Positions 54,607 through 64,000 of a stretch of DNA of 64,000 bases are shown in pieces. The translations under genes and the position numbers were made by a program. A model generated the notes under the pieces. It was given only the letters and a program-made list of their open reading frames with translations. It had not been told where the DNA came from and ran no database searches. This stretch comes from Microbulbifer sp. Q7 (lineage in GTDB: Bacteria; Pseudomonadota; Gammaproteobacteria; Pseudomonadales; Cellvibrionaceae), in contig NZ_LROY01000001.1 of assembly GCF_001639145.1 (NCBI RefSeq), positions 1,242,501-1,306,500 of the forward strand, written 5' to 3'. The stretch's first letter is position 1. Every line of letters starts with the position of its first letter.

Positions 54607-57225
54607 TTAGAAGTTGTAGGTCACTTTGCCGTAGATGAAACGACCGCGAGGGTCGTGCTGGCTGGATACGTAACCGTACAAGTCTGAATCCCCATCGCCG
54701 ATGGCGAACGGCGGCTCTTCATCCAGTGCATTGTCTGCACCGAGGCTCAATACCATGTTTTCAAAACCGGTATAGCGCGCCTGCAGATTCACCGTCATGA
54801 AGGAATCCACAATTCGGGACTGGTTGGTATCGTAATCCAGGGTGCCGTCAAAATCGATATCCGGCGTATCTTCAAACTCGCCGATATAATTCAGCCCCAG
54901 GGTGACCGCGAAGGTATCCCGTGACCAGTCGGCAGACGCCGCCCAGCGGTGTTCCGGGTATTCATACTCGCCCGCCAGATCCCGGTTGATGAAGTCATCA
55001 CCGGTGGCGTTCAGCTCCACCCGCTCAAACTCCGCCAAGTAGGAGTAATCCAGCCGCAGGCCCAGGTCACCACCGGCCAACGCGAATCCGGAATACACCA
55101 TGCTCAGGTCAATGCCGGAAACGGTCTGCTCACCGATATTGATAAAGCCGCTGTTGATGGACTGCAGCGAGCCGAGGGATTCACCGGGCAGGGCCGCGGA
55201 GCGGACACACACGGTGCTGTTCTGGTCGTTACAGAACTGGCTGTAGAGATAGCCAAATGGCACCTCGTCAATTTTGCCTTCCTGGGTAATCTGCCAGAGA
55301 TCCAGTGACATTTGCATATTGTCGATGGGTTTGACCACCGCACCCAGGTTCACCGATTCCGACTCTTCCGCGTCCAGATCCGGGTTGCCGGAAAACACGA
55401 TGTTGTAGTCGGTGCTGGCACAGTAAGCGTCGTTAATGGCACAGCCGTAGGAGTCGATAAAGAACAGTGACTCCTGGGATGGCCCAAGGCCGATTTGCGC
55501 CAGTGACGGAGCGCGGAACCCGGTACCCCAGGAGGCGCGCAGGGAGAGCTGTTCGTTCGCGGTCCACAACAGGTTGGCCATCGGATTGGTGGTGCTGCCG
55601 AAATCGCTGTAATCGTCATAGCGGCCCGCCAGTGTCAGGTCCAGGTTGGCCGGTAGTGGAATGGCGAACTCGACAAACGCGGAATTGATGTCGCGACTGG
55701 CGGCGGCGGACACCGACTCGGTGCCGAAAATCAGGCCGCGCTGGAACTGATCATCGGGAATGTCGGATGCGCGTTCCTCGCGACGCTCGATACCGGCGGC
55801 CATGGCGATGGCACCGTTGGCGGTGTCGAACAGTTCACCGCTGAGGGTAAAGTCCACACCGCGCAGCTCGGACTTGCCCTGCCGCACCAGGCTGGTGGTG
55901 AACGCATCAATGACCGACTGCGGGTTCTGTACACCGCCGAACGGATTGTAACGGCCCGCGTCAATTTCCTGTTGCAGCAGATCGGTGCGCACCCAACCCT
56001 GGGTGCGGTCACCGCTCTGGGTGGACTCGCTGCGTGAGCGCTGTACCGAGGCTTCCCAGTCCCAGTCGGCGATGGTGCCGCGCAGGCCGAACACGCCGCG
56101 CAGGTTGTCGGTTTCAATATCCCACTGCCGTGCACCGGCATCCACCGTGCGGTAGCGGCCAACGCCAATGGACGTGGCGCCCACGAATGGATTGTTGGGG
56201 TGGTTGATGGGCACGGTGAGCCCGGCGTCTTCATCCAGTGGCGTCGGTGCACCCTGGGCAATGGAGGTGTTGTGCTGTACTGCCAGTTCGGTAAAGAACT
56301 CGACGCTGTCGGTGAGCTGGGCATTACCCAGCAGCAGCACGCCGGTGCGCTCGGCCTCTGGTGTCAGCAGCGTCCAGGGGCCGTAATCGTACACGCAGGT
56401 CTGGCCGAACGCGTTGCCCGCCGGGCAGTTGGGATCGATGGTGGTTTCACCGTCGACAATGAAACGGCCGGGATAACCGCGGGAAGAGCGGAAGTCCATG
56501 CCGCCCCGTGGCGATTGATTGGCAGTATCGAGTCCCGGACGCTCGACACTCGCCAGGGTTGTATTACTGCGGTGGTCGAAGATAACGGTCAGGTTGGAAT
56601 CCTCACCGTTGACGCCCCACACCGCAGATACCGACTGCTCGTCGTAGCCATCGGCACCGCCGAAGTCCGCCGAGACTTCCGCGCCTTCAAAGTCCTTGCG
56701 CAGGACCAGATTCACCACCCCGGCCACTGCATCGGAGCCGTAAATGGCGGAGGCGCCATCTTTCAGCACTTCCACCCGTTCCACGGCGGCAATGGGAATA
56801 CTGTTGATATCCACAAAGTTGGTGGTAATGCTTTCCGCGAAGGCGCTAATCGCCACACGCTTGCCGTTGACCAGCACCAGCGTGGCATCGGCGCCCATGC
56901 CGCGCAGGCTCACCGCCGCGGCACCGTTGGCGGTGGAGTCCTGGTTGTTGCCGCGGGTGGAAAAGGTACCGTTGCCCGCAGCGGGGTTCTTCTCAAATAG
57001 TTGCTGCAGATTGGTGTAGCCGGATTTTTCGATTGCCTCGCGGTCCATTACCTGAATTGGTGTCGCCGTTTCGAATTCCGCATTGCGTTGAATGCGGGAG
57101 CCCACTACGGCAATTTCTTCCATGGCTTTTTCTTCCTCAGCGAATAGTACCTGAGGGGCCGTTGCCGCGGTGATGGATAAAATGGCGCTGGATAAAATGC
57201 GTTGGCGTAATAAAGGTCTTTTCAT
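54607..57225 (-). CDS. TonB-dependent receptor (large, CirA/oar-like group)
   Basis: An 872-residue outer-membrane receptor: signal peptide (residues about 1-30, VLFAEEEKA), TonB-box region EEIAVVGSRIQR, plug domain (TPIQVMDREAIEKSGYTNL, VSLRGMGADATLVLVNGKR, VEVLKDGASAIYGSDAVAGVVN) and barrel ending GKVTYNF. This subgroup, with GSRI and long plug loops, usually takes up oligosaccharides, peptides or other organic ligands in marine bacteria. No adjacent sugar-utilisation genes reveal the ligand. ATG 57225 (MKRPLLRQR) begins the signal peptide. Confidence 0.93.
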   Translation of the reverse strand: MKRPLLRQRILSSAILSITAATAPQVLFAEEEKAMEEIAVVGSRIQRNAEFETATPIQVMDREAIEKSGYTNLQQLFEKNPAAGNGTFSTRGNNQDSTANGAAAVSLRGMGADATLVLVNGKRVAISAFAESITTNFVDINSIPIAAVERVEVLKDGASAIYGSDAVAGVVNLVLRKDFEGAEVSADFGGADGYDEQSVSAVWGVNGEDSNLTVIFDHRSNTTLASVERPGLDTANQSPRGGMDFRSSRGYPGRFIVDGETTIDPNCPAGNAFGQTCVYDYGPWTLLTPEAERTGVLLLGNAQLTDSVEFFTELAVQHNTSIAQGAPTPLDEDAGLTVPINHPNNPFVGATSIGVGRYRTVDAGARQWDIETDNLRGVFGLRGTIADWDWEASVQRSRSESTQSGDRTQGWVRTDLLQQEIDAGRYNPFGGVQNPQSVIDAFTTSLVRQGKSELRGVDFTLSGELFDTANGAIAMAAGIERREERASDIPDDQFQRGLIFGTESVSAAASRDINSAFVEFAIPLPANLDLTLAGRYDDYSDFGSTTNPMANLLWTANEQLSLRASWGTGFRAPSLAQIGLGPSQESLFFIDSYGCAINDAYCASTDYNIVFSGNPDLDAEESESVNLGAVVKPIDNMQMSLDLWQITQEGKIDEVPFGYLYSQFCNDQNSTVCVRSAALPGESLGSLQSINSGFINIGEQTVSGIDLSMVYSGFALAGGDLGLRLDYSYLAEFERVELNATGDDFINRDLAGEYEYPEHRWAASADWSRDTFAVTLGLNYIGEFEDTPDIDFDGTLDYDTNQSRIVDSFMTVNLQARYTGFENMVLSLGADNALDEEPPFAIGDGDSDLYGYVSSQHDPRGRFIYGKVTYNF

Positions 57226-57586
57226 AAGAATTGCTCGTCCGTTAGTCGTCATTATTGTTGTGTGACCGAAGCGGTAGGACCGTTCAGTTACGCGCACGAC
57301 GTTATCAACCACAGAATGGCGAGGCAATTAATATGAGATGAGCTGTTGCCCTGCAGGGATTTATTGAATGGCGTTATCGAATTCGGTGTGATGAATTTTT
57401 AGTTTGCGACAGAAACCCAATATTCAACATCTTTCGAGTTTTACATTTATGCGGTTTACCACTTCATAGTTGGTACGTTTGTTTTGTTTTTTTGTGTCGA
57501 GCATGGTGCGTTTTTGGCGTACACCGGATAAATATTATTGGCGCGCGCCATCAACAGTTGCCGGGCTGTAATAAACGTGCCGCCTG
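57226..57586. other. AT-rich gene-less stretch upstream of the TonB receptor
   Basis: About 360 bases, noticeably richer in A and T than the surroundings (57300-57540), with the promoter of the TonB receptor gene. No Fur-type box, hairpin or gene recognised. Confidence 0.45.
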
Positions 57587-58354
57587 TCAGAAGGAAAATT
57601 TTACGCCAGCAAAAAAGCCGCTCAGATCCAGGTCGTCAAAATAGGGCGAGCGGTCAAAGTTCCATTTCAGGTAGCGATAGCCGCCGACGATATCGTAGCG
57701 ATAGCAGCGGTAGTTGACTGCCGCCAATGCCTGCCAGGTTGAATCACTATCGCCGCCGCCCACATCGGCGTAGTAGGTGAGATACCAGCGGTCATCGAGA
57801 TCGGTTTTGCCGCGCAGGCCAATAACGCCATCCCATACGCTGCCGGATCGAGAAATTCGAAAACGACCGAATCGATCGACGCGTCCAGTGACATCCACAT
57901 CGAGATCTAAGTAGCGCGCGCCGAGTGTCAGGTTGAGTCGCGTGCTGTCGGACTGATAGAAGCGATAGGCGCCGCCCAGCGTGGAAACAAAACCCTCAAG
58001 ATCAATGTCGGCACCTACACGGAAGAGGTCACCGCGAAAGCGAACGGTCTGTCGGATATCGTCGGATACATTCAGGTAGATCATGTCGGCAAACACTGTC
58101 CACTCGTTGCGACTTGCGGCCAGGGTGCCCATGAAGCCCATTTCCAGGTCTTTGACCAGCTCATCAAAACCGATATCAATGTTGTCGCCACTTCGGCTCT
58201 CACCGCCGACACTGGCTCCCCAGAGGTAGACTTCGGCTCCCAGCAACCAGCGGTCCGGCAGGCTCCCGCCGAAGGTCTCAGGGCGACCGGAACTCTGTGC
58301 CTGCGCAACACAAAAGGGAAAACTCAGCAGCAATAAAATAAGGACGCGTCTCAC
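57587..58354 (-). CDS. Outer-membrane beta-barrel protein
   Basis: About 255 residues. Signal peptide VLILLLLSFPFCVAQAQ; mature part of alternating amphipathic strands (WLLGAEVYLWGASVGG, FMGTLAASRNEWTVFADMIYL, YDIVGGYRYLKWNF) ending FFAGVKFSF, a typical barrel C-terminus. It resembles a group of uncharacterised outer-membrane proteins in marine gammaproteobacteria. The start is GTG 58354 with AGGGAG upstream; an ATG at 58465 would overlap the upstream gene and displace the signal peptide. Confidence 0.82.
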   Translation of the reverse strand: MRRVLILLLLSFPFCVAQAQSSGRPETFGGSLPDRWLLGAEVYLWGASVGGESRSGDNIDIGFDELVKDLEMGFMGTLAASRNEWTVFADMIYLNVSDDIRQTVRFRGDLFRVGADIDLEGFVSTLGGAYRFYQSDSTRLNLTLGARYLDLDVDVTGRVDRFGRFRISRSGSVWDGVIGLRGKTDLDDRWYLTYYADVGGGDSDSTWQALAAVNYRCYRYDIVGGYRYLKWNFDRSPYFDDLDLSGFFAGVKFSF

Positions 58355-58418
58355 GGGTAATCTCCCTGTGGTTCTGTCACCGTTGCCGGAAGGTTGTTTT
58401 TTCAGCTGGCGACTCGGA

Positions 58419-59579
58419 TCATTTCCAAAGTGCGGCCAGATCGATGTGCGTCCAGTCGGTGGCATAATCGGGAACCGGCACCTTGAGCCACACCTGGCGG
58501 CGTTTTACATCGGTGACGATCTGGTGATTGGTCAGGTCGGCATCCTGTTTGGTGGGCTTGGTTGCGCCACCATTCTCGGCAAACGAACCATCCTCATTGA
58601 ACAGCCGGAGATCCATGATCTGCCGGGTTACTGCGGCATCGACCTTGCCATCGTGTTCCGCGAGACGCGCGTTCATGTTGGCGTGGCGGCGCAGAGAGTT
58701 GCTGATGGTTTCCCGTGGCCCCAGTCCCCAGTCAGGGACCAGAAAGGTGTTTACAACAGCAATGGAGTCACCGTCTGGCGTGCGCAGACGATTGCCGGCG
58801 AGTGATGAGCACTCCATGGAAGCACCGCCGTGTTCATCGGCGATCGACAGGATCATCGAGGTACTGTGGCAGATGCCGTTCAAACGGGAGATCAGGGCAG
58901 ACAGAGATGCGCTTTCACTCAAAATGTCGTTCAGTACATTGAGTATCGATGGGCGGTCCAGGTAAACCAGTGAACCGCCCATGCTGGTGCCATCATGAAT
59001 ATCCAGATAGACACCGTGCTCATTCAACACGCTGAATGGGCAATACATACCGGGCCAGCCCAGAGCTGCGAGTTTGTAGGCGCCATCCGTGGGCCTGCGC
59101 ACGGTCAGCACCTGCGCAAACTGGTTAAATGCTTCCCCCCAATCCATGTTGCGGCCGATAAACGTACCCCCATCAAGGGAATGGCTGCCCCAGGAGAGGA
59201 TTGAAGTGCAGCCAGCAAAGGAGTGCAGCTTGGACTGGAAGATGCCGTACTCCATGATCTGGTCGAGCATGCAAACATTTGTCAGTGGCCAGCCGGTGCC
59301 TTCGGCGACGCCGTCATACCAGTGCCGGTTTCTCGTCGAGCAACTGTGGTAGGCGCGGTCGCTCCACGTTTGCATTTCGTCCTGGGTAAGCCCGCCTTGC
59401 TTTCGGGCGGGTTCCACCACAACATCAAACGCCTGCTGCATGTGGTCGACCATCAGGGCACCATATTGTTTGCCCATTTCCCTCGCTGATCCTGTGAGGA
59501 CGGGAATAAGGAACCCATTTGACTCGTAGAGCTTTCCACCCTCTAACGTATTAAGCAGCGTCATTTTGTTGTCTGGCAT
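58419..59579 (-). CDS. C45-family Ntn-hydrolase (acyltransferase-like)
   Basis: A 386-residue protein of the acyl-CoA:6-aminopenicillanate acyltransferase/C45 peptidase group. The self-processing nucleophile is Cys124 in FAGCTSILSWGSH, followed by GGTFIGRNMDW and LNEHGVYLDIHDGT. Cleavage before Cys124 would give the usual alpha and beta chains. No signal peptide. It probably hydrolyses or transfers an acyl amide; substrate unknown. GGGAGAA precedes the ATG. Confidence 0.85.
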   Translation of the reverse strand: MPDNKMTLLNTLEGGKLYESNGFLIPVLTGSAREMGKQYGALMVDHMQQAFDVVVEPARKQGGLTQDEMQTWSDRAYHSCSTRNRHWYDGVAEGTGWPLTNVCMLDQIMEYGIFQSKLHSFAGCTSILSWGSHSLDGGTFIGRNMDWGEAFNQFAQVLTVRRPTDGAYKLAALGWPGMYCPFSVLNEHGVYLDIHDGTSMGGSLVYLDRPSILNVLNDILSESASLSALISRLNGICHSTSMILSIADEHGGASMECSSLAGNRLRTPDGDSIAVVNTFLVPDWGLGPRETISNSLRRHANMNARLAEHDGKVDAAVTRQIMDLRLFNEDGSFAENGGATKPTKQDADLTNHQIVTDVKRRQVWLKVPVPDYATDWTHIDLAALWK

Positions 59580-59635
59580 GGTTCGTCGTTCTCCCAGGTA
59601 CTCTCATTAAACGCGTTGCGTGTGATGGTTTGGTT

Positions 59636-60295
59636 TTAAGGCTGCGTGGTTTTGGTCAATAGCCAGCCTGGCACCCTTAGGTTCCAGTGAATGGCCGCGG
59701 CACGCAGGAAAAAAATGAGCAGCATGCAGCAGGCACCATTTATGACGGCAGATTCCGGCGACACGTGCATAAGGATCAAATAGCCGATGCAGCCGATGGT
59801 GACCGGGACTGCGTACAGTTCATTGCGCATCAGCAGGGTCTGGTTACCGGCGAGTGTGTCGCGTATCAGGCCGCCACCAATGGCCGTGATAATTCCGAGA
59901 ATGAGCGGCCCCAGTGGTAACGCGAACGGCAGCTCGATGCCTTTGTGCGTAGCCTGAATGGCGAACATGGATACGCCGAGCGCATCCAGATACAGCATGC
60001 TGCGGTAGACCTGTCCGTGCGTCATCAGCTTGTTGGCCAGGAACGCCAGCATGCTGGCAAATATGGCTACCCAGATGTAGTTCAGGTCGGAAGCCCAGAA
60101 CACCGGCACATCGAGAATGACGTCGCGGATGGTGCCGCCACCAATGGCGGTAATCACACCCATCACCGTTGCCCCGAACAAATCGATCCCTTTGGGCGCC
60201 ACCGCGGCGACGGCCGTTGCCGCAAAGGCGACGGTGCCCGCCATTCCCAACAGGTATTGAAGGTCATCGATCTGCATGGCGGTCATCGCGTTCAC
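59636..60295 (-). CDS. TRIC-type cation channel / UPF0126 membrane protein
   Basis: A 219-residue inner-membrane protein with seven TM helices and an internal duplication: VMGVITAIGGGTIRDVILDVP (about 45-65) and ILGIITAIGGGLIRDTLAGNQ (about 130-152). The duplicated GGGxxRD motif is the signature of YadS/YicG proteins, prokaryotic homologues of trimeric intracellular cation channels. Some members (YicG-like) have been linked to glycine import. Downstream of the C45 gene's promoter on the same strand, 56 bases before it. Confidence 0.9.
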   Translation of the reverse strand: MNAMTAMQIDDLQYLLGMAGTVAFAATAVAAVAPKGIDLFGATVMGVITAIGGGTIRDVILDVPVFWASDLNYIWVAIFASMLAFLANKLMTHGQVYRSMLYLDALGVSMFAIQATHKGIELPFALPLGPLILGIITAIGGGLIRDTLAGNQTLLMRNELYAVPVTIGCIGYLILMHVSPESAVINGACCMLLIFFLRAAAIHWNLRVPGWLLTKTTQP

Positions 60296-60566
60296 ACGTG
60301 CAGCGCTGCATTACTCTCCGGCCGCGCCGGTTTCGCTGCTACGTATATCTAAGGCTTTGGAAAAGCACGGTGAATGAATCCCTAGATTCTGGTTGAGATT
60401 GCGCCCGCAAGGAGGCTTATCCCGACGATTTATCTCGTCCGCTGCGAAATAGCGCGCGTTCGGCACCCGCTGACCAAACGAACTAAGCTCCACAGTGTCC
60501 ACCGCCGTTGTCGACATCCATTCCCTGTTATTTCCGCTAGCGACTAACGAGGGCAGGGAGAGCCCC

Positions 60567-61772
60567 ATGCCATACGCAGATCTCACCATTCTGGCGCTGT
60601 TTGTTTTTGCATACTGCGCCGTCAGTGGCCGCGCCGAACGCACGGCGATTAATGGCGCCCTGGTTTTTACCCTGTTTGGCCTGGCCTTCGGCGCCTGGGG
60701 GCTGGGGTTGCTGAGTTTTGAAGTGGACTCGGGTAGCCTGCGTACCATTGCCGAATTGACACTGGCACTGGTGCTTTTTTCGGACGCGGCCAAGGCGGAC
60801 CTCAAGGTACTGCGACAAACGATCGCGGTACCGCGGCGCCTGTTGCTGATCGGCCTGCCACTCACTATCGGGCTCGGCATCCTGTCGGGAACCGTACTTT
60901 TCCCCCAGCTTCCTTTTTTCGAGGTGGCGGTGCTGGCCATAATGCTGGCGCCCACCGATGCCGCGTTGGGCAAAGCGGTGGTGTCGAATCCGGCGGTGCC
61001 GGCGTACATTCGCCAGGGCCTGAATGCCGAGAGTGGCCTCAACGACGGTATTTGTGTGCCCATCCTGTACGTATTTCTGGCCCTCGCCACCGGTCAGGTC
61101 GCTGCAGAGGGGTCCGGCGGGCTGGCGCTGAAACTGGTTCTGGAAGAACTCGGAATTGGCTTGCTGGTGGGGCTTGGCCTGACCGCGATACTCACTGGAG
61201 TGTTACGTGCCGCCACCCGCCGTGGCTGGATCATGGACAGCTGGCAGCAACTGCCGGTGATCACCATGGCCCTGGGCTGCTTTGGCGCAGCACAGTGGTT
61301 GGGGGGCAGCGGATTCATTGCAGCGTTTAGCGGCGGGCTCCTGTTCGGTCGCCTCGCGGTTACAGAAAAGCACGACCTGTTAATGGCGGCGGAAGGTGCC
61401 GGTGATGTGCTGGCGCTGCTGACCTGGGTTGCATTCGGCGCGGGTGTGGTGGGCAAGTGGCTGTCATTGCTGACCTGGGAAGTGGTGCTGTATGCGGTAC
61501 TGAGCCTGACGCTGGTGCGCATGTTACCGGTATACCTGAGCCTCGCCGGCACCGGAACGAGCGTTCGCGAAAAATTATTTATGGGCTGGTTCGGCCCGCG
61601 CGGCCTCGCCAGTATCGTGTTTGGTGTGATCGTATTGGATCAACACCTGCCGGGAAGTGACACACTAACTTTGACCGTTGCCGTCACCATATTGCTCAGT
61701 GTGGTTGCCCATGGCCTCACCGCCAATGCCTTTTCTGCCCGCCTGGGGCGCGATGAATCGGGTGCGGGCTAG
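60567..61772 (+). CDS. Cation:proton antiporter (CPA1 type)
   Basis: A 401-residue inner-membrane antiporter with about 12 TM helices. Family residues are MLAPTDAALGKAVV and LNAESGLNDGICVPIL, holding the Asp pair equivalents of Na+/H+ exchange, and EKLFMGWFGPRGLASIVF near the C-terminus. ATG 60567 follows CAGGGAGAG; 24 further codons upstream are open but lack a binding site. It would help pH and salt homeostasis. It is followed 11 bases later by the FUSC gene, so the two are likely co-transcribed. Confidence 0.9.
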   Translation: MPYADLTILALFVFAYCAVSGRAERTAINGALVFTLFGLAFGAWGLGLLSFEVDSGSLRTIAELTLALVLFSDAAKADLKVLRQTIAVPRRLLLIGLPLTIGLGILSGTVLFPQLPFFEVAVLAIMLAPTDAALGKAVVSNPAVPAYIRQGLNAESGLNDGICVPILYVFLALATGQVAAEGSGGLALKLVLEELGIGLLVGLGLTAILTGVLRAATRRGWIMDSWQQLPVITMALGCFGAAQWLGGSGFIAAFSGGLLFGRLAVTEKHDLLMAAEGAGDVLALLTWVAFGAGVVGKWLSLLTWEVVLYAVLSLTLVRMLPVYLSLAGTGTSVREKLFMGWFGPRGLASIVFGVIVLDQHLPGSDTLTLTVAVTILLSVVAHGLTANAFSARLGRDESGAG

Positions 61773-61783
61773 CGCCGGCCGGT

Positions 61784-63931
61784 ATGGTGAACTTAAACGT
61801 ACTTCGCTCTTCCACCACTCGCGAGGCGTTGAAAACGGCGCTGGCGATGGTGCTCACCTACTGGATAGCCCTGCAGGCCAATTGGGACAAGCCCATGTGG
61901 GCGGGCCTCGCGGTGGCGCTTGTCAGTTTGGATACCCTGGGGTTGTCACTCAACAAGAGTGCGCTGCGTATGTTGGGTACGCTGGTTGCCGGGGTGGTGG
62001 CACTGGTACTGGTGGGACTCTTTCCTCAGGATCGCTGGCTGCTTATGGCCGCGCTGTCGCTGTGGATTGGCGGTTGCACTTATATGATGTTGGGCTCCCC
62101 GCGGGCCTATTTCTGGCAGGTCTGTGGCTTTGTCAGTGTGATTATCTGTGTCGGTGCCGCTACCTCCAGTAGCGGCGCGTTTGCCACTGCCGTATTGCGC
62201 GCCCAGCAGACCGGCCTCGGGGTACTGGTGTACAGCCTGGTGGCCATGCTGGTGTGGCCGCGTCACAGCGACGGCCAGTTCTTGGCCGCCATCGCGGAAC
62301 TGCACGACAAGCAACTCGCCCTGTACCGGCATACGGTTGGCGGGCTGACCGGAAGCGTGGACGTGGCAAAAACTACCGCTCTGTTGGGGGAACTCACCGG
62401 CATCCACCAGAGGGTGTCTGGTCTTTTGGAAGCTTCGGTTGCCGATAGCTACGAGATCTGGGAGCGGCGCTGCTACTGGCAGCGTTATGTCGCCCGCGGC
62501 AAAGCCGTGACCGAATGTTTGGAGCGGCTCGCATTACTGGCGCCCGGTAGTACGCCGCTCTCGTTGGAGAAACGGATGCCCGCACTGGCGGACTTCGACA
62601 CCGTTATCCAGCAGCGATTCAGAGCGCTTGCCTCGCGAGATCACGCTGGCATCAGCGAGACGCCACAGACGGCACCAGCGCTTGTCGCAGAGCGCCGTCA
62701 ACTGGAATCCCTGTCGCTGTTTGATGTCGGTAACCTCGCGGTCATTCGTCGGCAACTCACCGCGCTGGATTCTCTCACCCGTGACCTGTTGTCTGCGGAG
62801 GAGAATGCGTGGAGTGAGCAGCCTGGAATGGAACCAGTGCCGACAGCGAATTTAATCCATCAACACTGGCGGCTGGATGCGGATCGCGTGATTGCGGGTG
62901 TGCGTGTGATGCTTTCCCTGTGGGCGGCGTATCTGCTGTATATCTATGTCGAAGGTGTACCGGCGGGGGCAACGCTGGTGACGTTAACTGGATCGCTGGC
63001 GATGGTGCTGGCGGCGGCGCCGCAGGTGGCGCCACTGCGATTGGTGTTGCCGGTGTTGGTGACCACATTGCTGGCGGGTGTGATTTATCTCTTTGTCATG
63101 CCCAACCTCATCCATTTCTGGCAATTGGCGTTGCTGCTGTTTGCGGTGACGTTCGGCATCTGCCGTGCGCTTTCCAGTCCTTCCGCGCAGGCGGCAAAAG
63201 CCCTCGCGTTTTCCATGTTCATTTCTGTTTGCAGTATCCAGAACGCGCAAACGTACAGTTTTCTCGCCATTGCCAATATAGCCATGGCGTTTCCCATTGT
63301 GTTGCTGCTGCTCGCCCTGGCGGCGTACTTCCCGACCTCGCCGCGGCCAGAACAGGTTTTCCGTCGCTTGCTTGCGCGCTTCTTGTGCTGCGCCGGCGAT
63401 AGTTTTTTGCAGGGGAATAGCGCCGGGTATGGGCGCCATAGACAACGCCTTGCCCATGCGCTGACTACACTTCCTGTGGAAATTGCCACCTGGTCTGGTC
63501 GAACTCCCGCGCGCTATTGGCCCGATGGCGAACGCCAGGCACTGGATACGCTGGTGCAGCGCATTGGTGCGCTGGCATTTTTTATCCAGACGCTGGCACA
63601 GGAACTTCCGGTTAAGCGACGAGAACCGGAGGCGCTGGTGCACTGGCGCGAATCGGTGGGCGGTGCCCTGGTTACCCTGGCGGGTTCACTATCAGGAACG
63701 GAGCGGGTGGACTATCGCGAACTATCCATCCAGCTGCACGCTTTACTCGACAGCATGGAAGCGGAAGTGCGCAGCGAAGCGGCACAACGCACGCAACTGG
63801 ATAGTGATGTGGTGGAGCAGTGGCTTTGTCGAGCAGGCCTGCTGCGCGGCATAGGCCAGTCTGTCGTCGATATCGCCGAGACGGCGGATAAATTCAGCTG
63901 GAGGCAGTGGGATGAACCGCGCTTTTATTGA
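61784..63931 (+). CDS. FUSC-family efflux protein (AaeB-like)
   Basis: A 715-residue inner-membrane exporter with two sets of TM helices (about 15-155 and 365-510) separated and followed by cytosolic helical domains, the fusaric-acid-resistance/AaeB arrangement. Motifs: REALKTALAMVLTYWIALQA at the start and AKALAFSMFISVCSIQNAQ in the second membrane half. Such proteins export aromatic carboxylic acids together with a membrane-fusion protein and a small DUF1656 protein; the latter begins just downstream. RBS region overlaps the antiporter's 3' gap. Confidence 0.9.
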   Translation: MVNLNVLRSSTTREALKTALAMVLTYWIALQANWDKPMWAGLAVALVSLDTLGLSLNKSALRMLGTLVAGVVALVLVGLFPQDRWLLMAALSLWIGGCTYMMLGSPRAYFWQVCGFVSVIICVGAATSSSGAFATAVLRAQQTGLGVLVYSLVAMLVWPRHSDGQFLAAIAELHDKQLALYRHTVGGLTGSVDVAKTTALLGELTGIHQRVSGLLEASVADSYEIWERRCYWQRYVARGKAVTECLERLALLAPGSTPLSLEKRMPALADFDTVIQQRFRALASRDHAGISETPQTAPALVAERRQLESLSLFDVGNLAVIRRQLTALDSLTRDLLSAEENAWSEQPGMEPVPTANLIHQHWRLDADRVIAGVRVMLSLWAAYLLYIYVEGVPAGATLVTLTGSLAMVLAAAPQVAPLRLVLPVLVTTLLAGVIYLFVMPNLIHFWQLALLLFAVTFGICRALSSPSAQAAKALAFSMFISVCSIQNAQTYSFLAIANIAMAFPIVLLLLALAAYFPTSPRPEQVFRRLLARFLCCAGDSFLQGNSAGYGRHRQRLAHALTTLPVEIATWSGRTPARYWPDGERQALDTLVQRIGALAFFIQTLAQELPVKRREPEALVHWRESVGGALVTLAGSLSGTERVDYRELSIQLHALLDSMEAEVRSEAAQRTQLDSDVVEQWLCRAGLLRGIGQSVVDIAETADKFSWRQWDEPRFY

Positions 63932-63951
63932 AAACCGGCCGGTGTGTGGCG

Positions 63952-64000
63952 ATGCCCGTACCCCATGAATTGGCCATCGCCGGGATTTACCTTTCTCCCA
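63952..64000 (+). CDS. DUF1656 (AaeX-like) small membrane protein, truncated by window end
   Basis: Only the first 16 codons are visible: ATG 63952 giving MPVPHELAIAGIYLSP. The start resembles DUF1656 proteins (PHELAIAG-V/I-YL), the small two-helix subunit that accompanies FUSC exporters and HlyD-type fusion proteins. It starts 20 bases after the FUSC stop. The rest lies outside the window, so this call depends on the short match and the context. Confidence 0.65.
   Translation, partial: MPVPHELAIAGIYLSP

Overview
The window looks like a chromosomal segment of a GC-rich marine gammaproteobacterium, most likely Microbulbifer or a close relative in the Cellvibrionales. That assignment is an inference from gene content: a complete ectoine operon with its own MarR regulator and aspartokinase, two TonB-dependent receptors, a PL10-type pectate lyase, glutathione-dependent formaldehyde detoxification, a GacA-type promoter box, and REP-like repeats of a kind I associate with marine gammaproteobacteria. 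I see no rRNA, tRNA, CRISPR array, transposase or prophage.

Layout. 1-1.2 kb: end of an isoprenoid operon (xseB, ispA). 1.4-6.9 kb: a TonB receptor, a PepSY membrane protein and a RegB/RegA-type two-component pair in one operon. 7-10 kb: a PQQ-type sugar dehydrogenase with a cytochrome c tail, a GGA-rich small RNA behind a perfect GacA box, and a small HNH nuclease. 10-13.6 kb: ddl, mepA and hisC with three copies of a structured repeat. 13.7-24 kb: a phospho-signalling cluster (FHA membrane protein, trypsin-like protease, two tandem eukaryotic-type Ser/Thr kinases with TPRs, FHA/winged-helix protein) interrupted by an AT-rich island and a structured non-coding stretch. 24.4-32 kb: ectR divergent from ectA-ectB-ectC-ask, a TPR membrane protein translationally coupled to ask, and a sodium:solute symporter. 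32-45.7 kb: mostly single genes (YceI, cytochrome b561, CorA, host-attachment protein, frmA-fghA, a DsbA-like oxidoreductase, a sigma54 activator, MscS). 45.8-64 kb: envelope and degradative functions (DPP IV-type peptidase, pectate lyase, autotransporter with an OmpW partner, tapT, second TonB receptor, an outer-membrane barrel, a C45 acyltransferase, TRIC channel, CPA antiporter, FUSC exporter with the first codons of a DUF1656 gene at the edge).

How it works together. Several modules concern osmotic and envelope stress: ectoine synthesis, a candidate osmolyte symporter, MscS, cation antiporter and channel. Others concern regulation by phosphorylation (RegBA, Ser/Thr kinases with FHA readers, a sigma54 activator). 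The small RNA at 8.7 kb implies a Gac/Rsm (BarA/UvrY-CsrA) cascade in this organism. The best candidates for something undescribed are that small RNA, the RegB-like kinase with a His/Met-rich loop, the three-stem covarying repeat family, the kinase/FHA cluster with its apparently chimeric kinase, and the TPR protein built into the ectoine operon.
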